A stretch of 64,000 nt of DNA from Humulus lupulus (Eukaryota > Streptophyta > Magnoliopsida > Rosales > Cannabaceae), in assembly GCF_963169125.1 (NCBI RefSeq), contig NC_084796.1, forward strand, positions 218,822,448 to 218,886,447. Direction: 5' to 3'. Position numbers and translations under genes: made by a program. Below the pieces are notes generated by a model. That model did not search any database, had not been told where the DNA came from, and saw only the letters and a list, made by a program, of their open reading frames with translations. This document shows, piece after piece, positions 10,292-23,051 of the stretch (the stretch's first letter is position 1; every line of letters starts with the position of its first letter).

Positions 10292-13161
10292 TTAAGAAGG
10301 AGGAGTCTCCTTGGTCTTCTCAGTATTAGCAGCACCGGACTCCTCAGGACGAATAGCATGACTATCCTTCTGGGCACCCTCCGAAGCGGCCTCCCGAGCA
10401 GCCTCTTCCTTCTCAAGCTGAGCATTCCACCTGTCAAGAAGTGTCGCCTCGTGAGGACCTAAGAAGCTGGTATGCAGGTCTTCGTTGTTGGCCCACATTC
10501 GGTACATGGCCGAGTCAACCACTTGGTCCTTCTTCTCTTTGTACTCATCAAGGAGACGAGCTTTTTCATCCTCCATAATATCAAAGGTGGCGGCCTTTTC
10601 ATCTTCGAGCTTCTTTTTGGCCTCCTGGAGCCGAGTGACCTCCTTCTTAAGATCTGCAAGCTCGACATTCTCCTTCTCAAGCTCCTCGAGCTTAGCCTTC
10701 AGCTTCCCGAGCTCGGAGACCATGCCCTCGAGTTCCTTAGCTCCTGCATCAAGCTTTGCATTGGCTGCCTTCAGATCGTCGCTTACTTTAAGGTGGAGAT
10801 CCTTCGTTTCCTGGGCATGAGACTTGCTCGAGTGGATCTCGTTGTTCAACTTATAGTTGAGCTGGGCAGTAAAGGCAAGAAACTGACAAAGGAAGAAATC
10901 ACCATTAGCTCCGGGTCAGTATGATTATAACCAAGAAGTAGGACTGTAGAAGGACACTTACCGCGGCAGCGAGCTCGATACTCTTCTCATAAAGGACAGT
11001 GCAGTCTTGGGTGTCGTTCAAGCATTGCCATTGGGGAGCTTCGAGACTGCCAAAGCTCTGGCTGATCCGGGACATAACATCCGAGACCAGCGTAGACCCA
11101 TGAGACCCAGCGGCATTGTCAACCACATATGCATCCATGTGGGTGGAAACTGACAGTTTTAAGCTCGAGAAGCAGAAGGCTTTCTAGAAGACGGACCAAG
11201 TGTCGATCGAACCATTACGGGAAATTGGGGCTCGATCGTGTTAGAGGCATCGACCTCCGAAGTCGATGCCACAGTTGCGGCACCTACCTGCGAAGACGGC
11301 GTCGTGATGGAGCCGGAAACAAGAGGAGCTGGGGGAGGAGGTGTCTTCTCGGTCCTTTTGGGAACTTTGGCGGACCAGTCCACCTTTCGCGATGGTGCCC
11401 TGGGACGCTTGGTCTTTTTGGCACCACCGCTCTCGATGATATTGTCAAGGTCGGAGTCCATGGCACCTGCACAGTTCCAATCGAAGTTAGACATAATGAT
11501 AATAAGCTTGGAAAATAAAAAACAAAAAACCAAGTAAAGAAAAGAAAAGACCTAACTGGAACTCTTCCCCGAACTAGAGCTCGGGGACCATGAAATTCCC
11601 CCATCTTCAGAAGAAGCAGGGGGAGTACCTTCCCTATAGGTGGGTGACAACCTCGAAAGGTCCCTATAATCGTTGGTCCCGTATTGGACAGCTATCCCGT
11701 TCCACACCTCGTCCGAAGTATACATGGTGTCATATTTCCCGAGCCCACTATCAAACCTATGAACACAATCGTCTACCCAACTCCATATGTAGAAGTGGTA
11801 TCCATCATATGGGCATGAGACTAACCTATTGGGTTAATGCTTTAGTAAGGTGGGGGACCACATTCTCGAGGTAAGGAGGGCTTTACCTTCATCCGAATCT
11901 GAGCTCGAGGCTTCATCATTAGCCTCATTCCCCGACGGCGGACTCCTTATGCGAACTGGAAGTGGGGGCCTCACCTCTCTCCTCGGAGGGAGGACGCTTG
12001 TGGGCAAAGGCACCTGCTCCCATTGTTCATACTTTTTATTGGACCAGTCAGAGGTGGACTGGCCCTTTCCCAAAAGTCTGCATTTTCGAAGCTTGTCCTC
12101 ATGTAAAAGGTATAGGAGAGACCTCCTACCATGAGGGAGTTGAAGCAGGGTCTCCTGATGTCCCTTCATTGCCTCGTCAGGAGAAGGACGCTGAAAATCA
12201 AGACACATTTCAACTAAGTACGAATCTAACAGCTAAAATCCCGAGCACAGAGATAACGGAAACGGGAATACTTACGAATCTGCCTGAACGAGTAATGTCG
12301 AGACGGGGTCAGACCGTCGGTCCAGAAGAAGGCTTTTTTGAAATCAGGTGGATGATTGGGGAGGTCTTCAAAGACCTTATTCTCTTTGGGATAGCTCGAA
12401 AGATAGTAAAATCCATCTCCTCCCCGAGCTCGGGAGGGGTTTCTTTTCAGGCAAAAGAGATATAAAATCTCCTAAGGCGAAGGCCCTTCCCACTCCAGCT
12501 CGTGGTAAAGCGACCTCAGGGCAGACAGCACCCTGTAAGAATTGGTGTTGAGCTGGAACGGAGCCAGCCCAACAAAATCCATGAATTCCTTGAAAAAATA
12601 CTTCAATGGAAACATTGCCCCCGCCCTCATGTGTTTCTGGCTCCATGCCGTGTATTTCAGCTTGGCGTCACGGTCCCCAGGGGCGAAACAGCTTCGTTCG
12701 TGGGCGGCCGGAGCTCGACACTTCAAAGAACCTAACAAGCTGAGGCCATGGAGGGCCAAGATGTCAGTTATCTGACTAGTCGAGGTAACCGAGCTCCAAT
12801 AGTGCTCGGCCTCGAACGTTTCTTTCCTCTGCTGTGAGGACGAAGGCTCCCCCATTAGTGAAAATTGAAGTTCTCCTAGACTATACGCGACGGTGACCTT
12901 TAATACGGGGTCGAGGGGGATCGGCCTAGGCCCTGAGTTGGACTCTGGATAAAGGGCCTCCCGAAGAGTTGTCCTCTTCTTCTCTATAACCTCGTCTATT
13001 TGACGGTGATAATGAGTTCGGATATCCTCCTGCTCGCGCGCAAGCTCGTACTCCCGAATTCGGCGTTGATTCTGAGCGAACAGCGACTCCGGGCTCGGGG
13101 TTTTTGACGAGTAAGGGATTGCCAGCAACGACCCCCACCGTTTTTCCAGATTCTGTGACAT
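10292..13161 (-). pseudogene. Antisense multi-exon gene of element A (gypsy-type transposon domain plus coiled coil)
   Basis: Reads opposite to gag-pol. ATG at 13161 follows an AG acceptor directly. Inferred exons: 13161-12276, about 12190-11887, 11633-11557, 11466-10962 and 10882-10292, joined by GT-AG introns; a leader intron (13680-13162) joins an untranslated exon near 13.7-13.9 kb. Exon 1 (MSQNLEKRWGSLLA start) contains NTNSYRVLSALRSLYHELEW and downstream FFWTDG, which I match to the plant putative gypsy-type transposon domain (PF04195). The last exon is a long Glu/Lys/Leu coiled coil. Defects: a stop at 12472-12474 (B has CAA), a deletion over the exon 2 acceptor, and a frame break near 11160. 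Extra antisense frames are known in Tat elements; the function is unknown. Confidence 0.75.
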
Positions 13162-13680
13162 CTAATGAGAAAGAAAAAATGGTGAGGGCCATGCATGCAA
13201 GAATTACGAGCTCGATAGAGCGAGCTTGGAGTTTAGGAACAAAACGAGCTTGATACTAAAACCCAATAAAAAGTCAGGACGTGTATTCTACAGGAAAAAG
13301 GAGGAGAGTGGACATAGCTTTTTGAAAATCCCGAAGTATCCGGGAAAAAAAGGTGGCGGTTATTCAGGAAAGGTAACATGGGGTATCGTGCATTCTTTAA
13401 AAACCAAGATTTTGTACCCAAATATCTTGGTGTGCAAGATACATCTTTTAGATTTTGAAAACCCAAAAATGAAGAAACCATGTTTGGGTTTGTTCTACAC
13501 GGAAAATTGGATTTGAAACCAAAGATTCAACGCCTAGTATGGGAACGTAAATGTAGAAGCCTATTGATAAAAAATTTCCTAGCATATAATACTAAGGAAA
13601 TATATCAACACATTCCCAGAAATAACAAGAACACTATGGACAGAAACTGGCATAAGGGAAAATAAAAATTGCACACTTAC
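13162..13680 (-). other. Leader intron of the element A antisense gene
   Basis: On the minus strand GTAAGT at 13680-13675 follows an untranslated exon ending CATTATTGT, and TTTCTCATTAG abuts ATGTCACAG at 13161. Element B has the same donor (45524) and acceptor (45847). Conservation in both copies supports a real intron. Confidence 0.6.
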
Positions 13681-14151
13681 ACAATAATGGCGATTGCAGA
13701 GAGATCGTTGACTAAAGGAGAGGCTGCAAATATGAGCTCACGGACTCGAACAAACCGGAGGTTCTTTGTTTTTTTGGCTGAGAAAACATGCACGAGAAAG
13801 AGGTTCTCTGGGATGGCCTCTGGTTTCGTTCTTTCCTTTGCTTTGTTTCTGATGCGTGTAAAATAAGAGGGAGAAGAAGACCTTGAACATATAAAGGAAG
13901 AAAAGTGATAAAGAGGATTGATCTGGGCCATTGGCTAGAATCCTCATAAAATCCGACGGTCAAGGGTCAATGACATGATGGGGCCGAAAAGATGGCAGAC
14001 AAATGATCGTGGGCATGTTTCCAAGGTACTCAATTGTCGTAAATGAGCAATACCCAACTGACGCGTGTCCATTTTCAAGAGTATGACGGTACGGTTCCCG
14101 AAGAAAGTAGTTCAAAAGTTTCCTTCTCTTAGGATTTGAACAAATACTTTT

Positions 14152-14163
14152 GAGGGGGCAAGA
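14152..14163 (+). other. Polypurine tract of element A
   Basis: GAGGGGGCAAGA lies immediately upstream of the 3' LTR and is identical in element B (minus strand, 45043-45054). This is the expected plus-strand primer position. Confidence 0.8.
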
Positions 14164-14958
14164 TGTTATACCCAGATTTCGAGCCATGTTAAATGCGACC
14201 TCGAAAGTTGGATTCACAACGAATGAACTCGTAAAGTTTGAAGTATGCCCCAGGACTAAATATCGAGCCTGCAAGACTGAGACGACCTCAGATGTGGTGG
14301 TCTCGAAATATTTACGATCTCAAAGGGTAGCTTCCGAGACGCATCTATCCTCAGGGAAGACCTTGGATCAAGGGTTCTGAGCCTGACACATGTACGATCT
14401 CGAAGCCATGTGACCTCGGGAGATGTCATTAGCTCGAAAGCTGATGAGAAACCTGGTAGAGTAAGGGCTTGGAGATATATGATAATGGCCTTGAATATCT
14501 ACAAGTGTTGTCTATAAGGGACGTGTTCTGCATTTATTATTGTAAATCCCATAAAATCATGGGATATTATTTGATTAGTTATACGCCCCCTGGTCTTCAG
14601 GGGACGTTTCCTTTTATATCGGATTACAGGCATTTAAAGCCATTTAATTTATTTACACAAAATGAGTAACTACCCAAAATATGTGGGATAGTATTCTGTA
14701 TCCTTCTCTATAAATAGAGAGGTCATGCACCATTTTAAAGGACCGAAATTCTGAACCTTGAGAGAAAACTCTGAAGAATTCATGCTTAAGAATTTTCAGA
14801 GATAATCTTGAGTTTAATAACAGAGACTCGTGGACTAGGCAGATTTAACTGCTGAACCACGTAAAAAATCGTGTTGTGTATTGTCATATTTTAATTGGCC
14901 ATTACTAGTTATTGTTTACGTGCTCTTCTTTCACTGTTGACGAAAAGCGGCGTCAACA
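14164..14958 (+). repeat. 3' LTR of element A
   Basis: The 795-bp direct copy of 2293-3087. About 19 differences by eye, many of them C/T or G/A at CG sites. TATA box at 14709-14717. Confidence 0.95.
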
Positions 14959-14963
14959 GAAAT
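14959..14963. repeat. Target site duplication of element A, right copy (GAAAT)
   Basis: GAAAT follows CGTCAACA and matches 2288-2292. Confidence 0.9.
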
Positions 14964-17640
14964 TTATACATTAAATTACATATGATTGATTATTCAATTA
15001 ATGAACTCTAGGTTCACTATACTTTGTATTTCACTAAAATTTTCAACATATACATTACCACTATAAAAGATTCATTGTTGTTTATATACTAGAGAGTGAA
15101 ATAATTTTAATATCCTTCAAAATATATAATAGCGTTGATTCTTCAATAATCATATTTCTACATTTGATTTTTGTAACAACACTATATTTAACAATTTTAT
15201 CTATACAATGGTGTGCTTGCTTAAAAGCACAATTATTTGTCAAATATAAACTTATCATTCATTCAAGTTAATACACAATGATAATAATCATGTTGTTGTA
15301 GTCAAATAATCATAATATGAATATATCACTTATTTTTCTTTCTCATTTCTTTCCAACAAGCGGTCAAATTTATTAATATAATAAATCATTCTTTATTCTT
15401 ATGACTTGATATATTATATAATTAAATGTACAACCGGTACATATTATAAGTAATTTTTTTTCCACATTCACAATTATATAGAAATTGTACAACCGGTACA
15501 TAAAATATGTTTAACTTTAGCTAGCAATATATTGTGTTAAGGTTTCATGAAGGAGATTTTCAAATAATCTTTGTGATTTTATAACACTTTAAGAAATGTA
15601 ATTATAAATTACACTTTGATCAATGACAAGTTCACTATAATACTAATAATTATATATTCACTTCTAGGAATGTACAATGAATAATTAACATAAGTAATGA
15701 ATCATTCACTTCAATAAATAACATTAAAAAAACCATACTTGCTTCTGACAATAAATATTGTATATATATAATAACATAACTAATAATATCAATACTCTTT
15801 AAAATGAAATTTACTTTCTATCATTCTCTTCAGGGAATAATATTTAAATCTACAACAAAATTGATATACATGTTAACTTATTTATTGTACAATAAACACA
15901 CATCCAAGTTAATATCAAGGTTAGTTACACCTGAATTAGTTTATTCTCTTCATATTTGTTTTTCAATCTTGTTTATAATTATTTCATATTTTAATGTTTT
16001 GATGCAATTTTTTTAAAACTTTTGTGACTTGAAAAAATCAGCCACCAACTGCATCAATCATAATACATTTCAATATTTTTTAATTGTGTTCATAAATTTC
16101 ATTTAATTGACAAATGTGTGAAATATTCACTTCAGGGAATTTCGCTAAAATATCACAATTATTTAGCAATTATGTTTCTTTTATATATCTTAATGAATAA
16201 TATCACTTTTGTATAATCTTCATGATATATGAAAGACCTTATCTCAAGGATCTATAATTTTTTTTCTTTTCAATATGCCATTGACATGGAACTTTACAAA
16301 TTCTAATATAATTATTTGTAAATAACTATAAAATAAATACTATAGAAATCAATAATAAATATGTGAGATAGTAAGAACACATACATATGAATATAATCAT
16401 ATTTACGATAACAAGACAGTAAATCATCTAATACTATAACAATAGTAAAATAACAGCTCACATATATATACATTTTTTTATGATCAATATATATAGTATG
16501 ATAATCATATAAACATACATCCGCAATAAAATATTTTTTACCTCAATAAACTATGATGACTAGAGGCTTGATAATGAATTTTGTTATCAACACAAGATGG
16601 TGGTTGATGATTGAATCATCTAGTTCATATTCAACAAATGATTATAACTAGAGATTCATAATAAGAATTTGAACCTACAAATGATGATAGTTAGAGAGTC
16701 GTGTTGATAAAGTATTATAAAATTATTAAGAATACTGAAATATAATGTATAAAAAAATAGACTGAGTAATATAGAGAGATGCAAAGAGAGAATGAAACTC
16801 TTGTATGTGTTATTTCAATGGAAGAATGATCCCTATTTATACAGATAAATAAGCCCTAAAAAAATCGAGTAACTACTTTGAATACAATCAAGAATTAATA
16901 CTCATATTTTATTTTGGATAACCTAGTAATTCTTCATTATTATAGACATCCATATATATAATATTTACACCATATTACTTTATAATATATATGTTATATA
17001 ATATTTATAACATATAACATATTATTTTTATAATAACTAATATTACTTTGGATATATATCTTTCCATTATTATATTAAAATGAAATTGCTTATTTTATTG
17101 ACGTACTCAAGTAGTTATTTTTATATTCCGAAGTCAAAATATAGCTATATATATAGATATCTCTTTTTTCTATAAATACCAGAATTAATCACCTGTTATT
17201 TTTAACTAGGAGTTAAATAATGTACAAAGACAATATTTAATGTGCATGGTAAGGTCAATTCAAATATGATAACTTTTAATAAACTACTATTGATATCTAC
17301 ATGTTCTTTCCCGGTCATTTTTTTTTATTATTATTTTATTTTTCTTTGGTAGGGTTGGATTATTTATATGTAAATTCAAAAGTTTGGTAGGACCCATAAC
17401 TACATTATTGAAGTTGATTCATATTTTTAATTAGGCAATTTCTCCCATGTTCCAATATAGGGAACTAAAATAGTTAGCTTGATACATAATATAAGATTAA
17501 TTAAGACTCCAGCGAATATGAAGCAGTTACTATATATTAATTGGTAGATCACCTAATACACCTGCCATTATATTAGATTAAGTGATATACATACAAGGAC
17601 ATTATTTATACCTAAATATTTGTATATATATATATATATA
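14964..17640. other. AT-rich DNA between element A and the LINE, no gene seen
   Basis: Continuation of the host sequence at 948-2292. Near 16830-16845 the minus strand has a TATA-like TGTATAAATAGG, possibly from an old LTR promoter. A (TA)n run lies at 17624-17642. No coding frame is convincing. Confidence 0.5.
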
Positions 17641-17719
17641 TACCCGACAAAAAAAATATTTATTTATTTTTTGGTAAATCAGTCAAATATATTGCTCACC
17701 AAAAACAAATTACAACAAA

Positions 17720-20700
17720 TTAATCCCCTTTACAAATATTCTCAAACCAGCTTCTATCTATATCCCCAACCTTCCCAATATCAAGACTATATATTCTATT
17801 TACAATCAGATTTTTCACTCTTTTGACAGAATTTAAAACAGAAGGTACTTCATCGTACCAAAGACACTTGTTCCTAGTTTTCCACACTAAGTATACACAA
17901 GCATTAAAAATCAAAGTATATATCTCTTTCCTCAAATTGCTCCATTTGCATCTCCGAATCCAGTGCAGGATACCTTTGAACTTGTATTGATATGACCCCA
18001 TACCTGCCCAAAGAAAGATTTCCTGAAGACACAGCTTGCTGAAATGGCATTGGAAAAATAGGTGATCATGTGTTTCAATCTCTAAACCACAAATCACACA
18101 AATAGTCTCCACTTGCATTCCTTGTTTGAGTAATCTGTCACGGGTCCTCAGCCAATTCTAAGCAACCAACCAAGTAATGAAAGTATGCTTTGGTATGCAA
18201 TATCTCTTCCATATATTAGCTGCATACCATCTCTTTTCACCAATGGAAGGAAAAATTAAATCACAAACCTTTTTGATGGAATATGTCTCTCCCGATTCCA
18301 GCTGCTGCTTAGAAAAACAACCAGCCATCATCTCTTTCACCTGCATTATTTTACGCCAGTACCAGCTACTATCAAGAGGAGCTTTATACTCCCACCAATC
18401 AGTGTCTTTTAAATACACCGAATGCACCCATTTTACCCACAAGTTACCTTTCTTTTGAGCAAGCGCCCAAACATGTTTCCCAATCGCTGATACATTCCAA
18501 TTCTCAAGGTTTTTGAACCCCAAACCTCCTAATTTCTTCGCTTTACAGACCTCTTTCCAAGCTATTAATCCTGGTTTTTCCGAATCAATTGTACCACTCC
18601 ACAGATAGTTTTTACATATCTGTTCAATCCTTTTCAAAATTTTCTTAGGAAGAATCATTACCTGTGCCCAATAGGATTGAATTGCCAAGAGAACCGAGTT
18701 AACTAGCACCGCTCGCCCCACATAAGAAAGATTTCTAGACCTCCAAGATCGAATTCGAGAAATCATCTTTTCTGAAAGGACTTCACAATCAGCACTTGAA
18801 ATCCTCTTGGAACAAATTGGGATGCCAAGATACTTGAAAGGTAGGAGACTTTGAACAAAGCCCGATGCATGCAAAACTTGTTGTACATCAAGAGAGTCCA
18901 TACCAGCACAATAGATAGTCGTTTTCCCTGCATTAGCTTCAAGGCCGGACGATAAAGAGAACCTTTTGAAACTTCTTAACATAAGAAATATAGATTGTAC
19001 ATCACCATGACAAAATAATAACAAATCATCGGCAAAGCACAAGTGGGTAAGTTTCAGCTCCAAACACCTATGATGAAAAGTAAACTCAGGCTTTTTTGCA
19101 ACCTTGGCAAGGATTCTAGACAAATATTCAATCCCGAGAACAAAAATAAGGGGAGACATAGGATCTCCTTGTCTTAATCCTCTACGAGATCGGAAAAAAA
19201 CCATGAAGAGAGCCATTGAATAGCAAGGAGAATTTAGGTGTTTGAATACATACCATAATCAACTTCACGAACTCAGTCGGGAAACCAAGAGCTACCAACA
19301 TCTCCTCAATGAAGTCTCAATCTATAGTGTCATATGCCTTTTTGAAGTCCATCTTAATCATACAAGATGATTTACAATTCTTCCTCCCATAATGTATGAC
19401 CAAGTCTTGACATACCATTATATTATGAGCAATAAACCTCCCATGAATGAATCCACCTTGATTTTGAGAAATTATACTTGGTAAGACAAGACGAAGCCGA
19501 GAACATATCATCTTAGTGGCTGCTTTATATAGAACATTATAGCAAGCAATTGGCCGAAAATCGACCACTGAATTCGGACATTTAACTTTCGGCACCAGAG
19601 TCAGAGTTGTGACGTTAATCTCTTCCAGCAAGGCCCCTGAGTTCAGAAATGAAAGGATGGCCTTAGTGACATCTTCCCCTACAATACTCCATGTTCGTTT
19701 AAAAAAGGCACTATTAAACCCATCCGGAACAGGAGCTTTTCCATCTGGTATAGAAAAAATTGCTTCTTTAACTTCCACTTCTCCATAAGGCCTCATGAGA
19801 AAAATTCTTTATGTTTCAGAGAGTATTGGCCCTTCCTGCATCACTTTTTTGTTCACTTTTTCTCTGTTTACCAATTTCCCCCCTAGAAGCTTTTTATAGA
19901 ATTATGCAAAGGCTTCAGTTACTTTTTCATAATCATCAACCCAAGTACCTTGCTCTGTTCTAATTGCAAACACTTTACTCTGCTCTCTTTTCATTTTAAT
20001 ACTTCTATGAAACAGCTTTGTATTATCATCACCCTCCTTAATCCACCCAATTTTTGCTTTTTGAGCCAAAAAAGAATTATAATTCTTTGCTGCCACTTTG
20101 AGTAATTGCCGGGTCTCCACTTCTTTAGCAACTAGCATCTCATTTAAAGGATCTTTGTGCAGCTTCTCTTGAATCAATTGCAAATCTTGCAAGGATTGAT
20201 GATACTGAACAGCCACATCTCCAATAATATGTTTATTGAAGTCTTTTAGCATACTTTTCACAGCTTTCAACTTTTGAACAACTTCAAACATCTCTATACC
20301 TGTAAATTCCTTTGCCCACACTTCAGCTATTCATAACTGAAATTCTTCATGCTCACACCACAGATTTAAAAACCGAAAAGGCTTCTTTGCAACTTTGATC
20401 TCAGGATAAACAGAAAGAAGACAGGGATAGTGATCGAATTCTCCTTCCGGAAAGAAAGTTACCTCAGCTGATGTGTAAGAATCCAGCCAGCTTTGGTTTG
20501 TAATTGCTCTATCAAGCTTAGCATATACTCTATCCTGCCTGTCTTGTTTGTTGTTCCGGGTGAAGAAGCAGCCATTAAATTTTATATCACACATTTTCCA
20601 ATCCTCCATATAATCTTTCAGCACTCGATAGTCTTTAGCGATCCCATTAAACTTCACTCTCTCTTCAGGATGACAAATAGCATTGAAATCACCTAAAACA

Positions 20701-21107
20701 ACCCAAGGCTCAGAATTGACTTTAGCCATTTGCTTCAGGTTCTCCCATAACACTTCATGACCAGCAGCATTATTAAATGCATATATGAAAGTCACCAAAA
20801 AATTTGCACCATTTTTAGGCTTAACCCCACAATTAATCATCTGGCTCGAACCTCCTAACAACTCCACTTCAAAACTAGTACTCTTCCAAGCTAGCATAAT
20901 TCTACCATTCGGATGGTAGAAATTATTTGTTGTAAAGCACCACCCTTCAAACATATTAAGGTATAAATCTCCCAAATTAGGAGATTTAACCTTTGTTTCA
21001 AGGAGACCAACCAACCCCGCATTTTTTCTTTGAATAAATCTTTTAACTTCTAATTGCTTCTTGCGGTCGTTGATCCCCCTGACATTCCAGCACAGAATTC
21101 TATCCAT
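17720..21107 (-). pseudogene. LINE ORF2: endonuclease / reverse transcriptase, four stops
   Basis: ORF2 starts at the ATG of MDRILCWNVRGIN (21107), inside the last codons of ORF1. The apurinic-type endonuclease spans about 21100-20350, with LLETK carrying the catalytic Glu, LGDFNAI, and FDHYP where SDHxP is usual. Reverse transcriptase follows (about 19750-18900) with [24 protein letters not shown] and FADD. The C-terminal zf-RVT motif (CVICGLEIETHDHLFFQC) is near 18110-18050. Stops lie at 20331-20333, 19902-19904, 19317-19319 and 18158-18160, so the protein is dead. ORF2 of L1 elements nicks target DNA and copies the RNA into the chromosome. Confidence 0.9.
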
Positions 21108-22386
21108 TAGGACAAGGAGGCACTCCCCCTCTGCCCTGTTTAACCCCCAAATCACACAAAACATGTCCCACTTGAATTTCCCCTTCCGACGTTTCCTCCA
21201 ACACCTGAAACGCATTTTTAATAGGAGTTACTTCTGCCTTTTCTACAGGAGCTGAATCCGACTTTAAAGATCTCCCCTTAGCTGGCATGAATCCTTCAGC
21301 ATCACCCTTCTTCTTATCTTTTCCTTTTTCTATCATTGTTTGATCTGTCTTCTTTTTAGGAACCCATAGAGGTTTGGCCTCTTTTTTACACTCTTCTTTG
21401 TTATGTCCATAACCATCACATTTATCACAGTGTAATGGTTTCCATTCATAAAAGAGTTCTACCATCTGCGATTCATCCCTCTCATCGATAAACTCCACCT
21501 GGTTCGGAAGCTCGTGAGTAATAGCAATCTCCACCAATACTCTGGCATAATGGAATTTTTCTCTGTTTCTTGTGGCTCTGTCCTGTTGTAGTAAATTCCC
21601 AATAGGATCCATAATCTTGGACATTGTGTTAAGGCCCCAGTACTTCAAATGGAGACCATAGATCTGAATCCATATTGGAATTTTAACAAGATCAGATTTA
21701 GTAAACTTCTCATGTGGTGACCAAGCTCTCATTACCACTGGTTTATTATCAAAAAACACATATCCACCATTCAAGGCTTGATCTCTTTGTTCCTCTGACC
21801 CAAACCTGATTAAGAAAATACCATGCTCAATGGTACCAATTTTATCGATTCCCCTGTTTTTCCAGATTCTACGAAAAAAACCTTCAACTACATTCAGTGG
21901 TGGATTAGCTCCAAGAACATAGCACACCAATGAGGATGACCAGAAGTTCACCTCCTCTTCTATATCCTCTAAATTTATTTTAGCACAGACAGATCTATTA
22001 CCAGTACTCAGAGGAACAGAATTAGAAATTGGCCCTTCAAATCGCAAGCTAGAAGAAGAATTACCTCTTTCCTGATTTGATTTCCCATCCTGGATTACAG
22101 ACATACATTCAGAGAGTTCCTTCCGCATCTCTGCCTTCCGTTGCTCCAAGAGAAGAGTTTCTGAGTTGGCATCAGGACAATCCAGCACAGTCGCCACTTT
22201 CCCCAATTCATCCGAAGCACTCACCGCCGCTTCCTCCTCTTCATCTGACTTAGAAAATTCAACTGGATCGTAACTCAGTATTTCAGCAATCGCCTTAGTT
22301 TTCTTCACTGGGTATGTCGAACAAGGCCCTTTCTGCTTCTTGCTAATTGATCCCCCCACTTTTCTAGGTCTTCCCCTCCCTGCCAT
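21100..22386 (-). CDS. LINE ORF1 protein, DUF4283-like with CCHC zinc knuckle
   Basis: An open frame of 428 residues starting MAGRGRPRKVGGS, with an AT-hook-like GRPRK. The middle (about residues 120-280) resembles the DUF4283 RNA-binding region common in plant LINE ORF1s, with FLIRFGSEEQRDQAL and MRAWSP. A zinc knuckle CDKCDGYGHNKEEC lies near residue 335, followed by a basic tail. It probably coats LINE RNA. The frame has no stop, unlike ORF2. Its TAG overlaps the ORF2 start in ATGGATAG. Expression is not shown, and absence of stops could be chance in a young copy. Confidence 0.8.
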   Translation of the reverse strand: MAGRGRPRKVGGSISKKQKGPCSTYPVKKTKAIAEILSYDPVEFSKSDEEEEAAVSASDELGKVATVLDCPDANSETLLLEQRKAEMRKELSECMSVIQDGKSNQERGNSSSSLRFEGPISNSVPLSTGNRSVCAKINLEDIEEEVNFWSSSLVCYVLGANPPLNVVEGFFRRIWKNRGIDKIGTIEHGIFLIRFGSEEQRDQALNGGYVFFDNKPVVMRAWSPHEKFTKSDLVKIPIWIQIYGLHLKYWGLNTMSKIMDPIGNLLQQDRATRNREKFHYARVLVEIAITHELPNQVEFIDERDESQMVELFYEWKPLHCDKCDGYGHNKEECKKEAKPLWVPKKKTDQTMIEKGKDKKKGDAEGFMPAKGRSLKSDSAPVEKAEVTPIKNAFQVLEETSEGEIQVGHVLCDLGVKQGRGGVPPCPNG

Positions 22387-22497
22387 GGCTCCAGCTAACG
22401 CTGAAGAGGAGAGAACCCCCGTCTTTCTGTGATCCCTTTATTTTTTAAACTTTTTTTTTTAAAAAAAATATTTATATATATACATATATAAAGAAAA

Positions 22498-22903
22498 CAC
22501 TACAACGAATCCATTTTTTTTTTAAAATACCAATGCATCATTTTTCTTATTTTTGACAGCTGGATAGATATAATCTCAAACTTTTTTATATGACAATATA
22601 CATTGTAGTTATTTAGAACATTCCACAAAATTTCAATAAATCCTGAATATTTTACGAAGACGAAAACATGGTTCAAATTGTTAAATTTTACATGCAAACA
22701 AAAAAAAAACACGGGTGCAATACGCAGTTTAAACCTTGTTTTCAGTACCATAATTTATTCAGAATTTCTTGAAAATTTGTAGGATGTTTTAAATAGCTAC
22801 AATGTACACTGTCATATAAAAAAATGGGATTACATCTATCCAGGTGCCGAAAATAGAAAAATAGTGCACCAGTGTTGTCAAAAAAGTGAATGCGTTATAG
22901 TCG
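22498..22903. mobile_element. Foldback MITE-like element with long inverted arms
   Basis: The arms 22498-22675 and about 22725-22903 are imperfect reverse complements. Matching blocks include CTGGATAGATATAATC against GATTACATCTATCCAG and ATATGACAATATACATTGTAG against CTACAATGTACACTGTCATAT. The outer ends read CACTACAACGAATCCA and, reversed, GACTATAACGCATTCA, hinting at a CACTA-type end. The target duplication is unclear. There is no coding capacity. Confidence 0.65.
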
Positions 22904-22907
22904 CTCC

Positions 22908-22939
<32 letters not shown>

Positions 22940-22940
22940 T
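22908..22940. repeat. (TA)n(TG)n microsatellite
   Basis: An alternating TA run passes directly into a TG run immediately right of the foldback element. Confidence 0.9.
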
Positions 22941-23051
22941 TTACGAATACAAACATAAACGTGTAAATAACAAAGAGATATTCCTTTTGAATATTAGAGC
23001 TAGCTGGTATAGCCTATAATAACACCTCAAACTCATCTAATTATTAGTAAT

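Larger units (their letters stand above)
2293..14958 (+). mobile_element. Element A: full-length Tat-lineage Ty3/gypsy LTR retrotransposon
   Basis: A complete 12,666-bp element bounded by 795-bp direct LTRs (2293-3087 and 14164-14958) starting TGTT and ending AACA, with a GAAAT target duplication. Order: LTR, primer site, gag, protease, reverse transcriptase, RNase H, second RNase H, integrase, 3' tandem repeats, antisense spliced gene, polypurine tract, LTR. The second RNase H and the extra antisense gene are marks of the Tat lineage. By eye the two LTRs differ at about 19 of 795 positions (2.4 percent), so A looks older than element B. Many stop codons make it non-autonomous. Confidence 0.95.
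17690..22430 (-). mobile_element. L1-type plant LINE (non-LTR retrotransposon)
   Basis: Two frames in minus-strand order: ORF1 (22386-21100) and ORF2 with endonuclease, reverse transcriptase and C-terminal zinc motif (21107-17720). This is the layout of plant L1 elements. T-rich and A-rich sequence flanks both ends, so exact ends, the poly(A) tail and a target duplication are not resolved. Near full length is likely, as the 5' end lies just beyond the ORF1 ATG. Confidence 0.9.
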
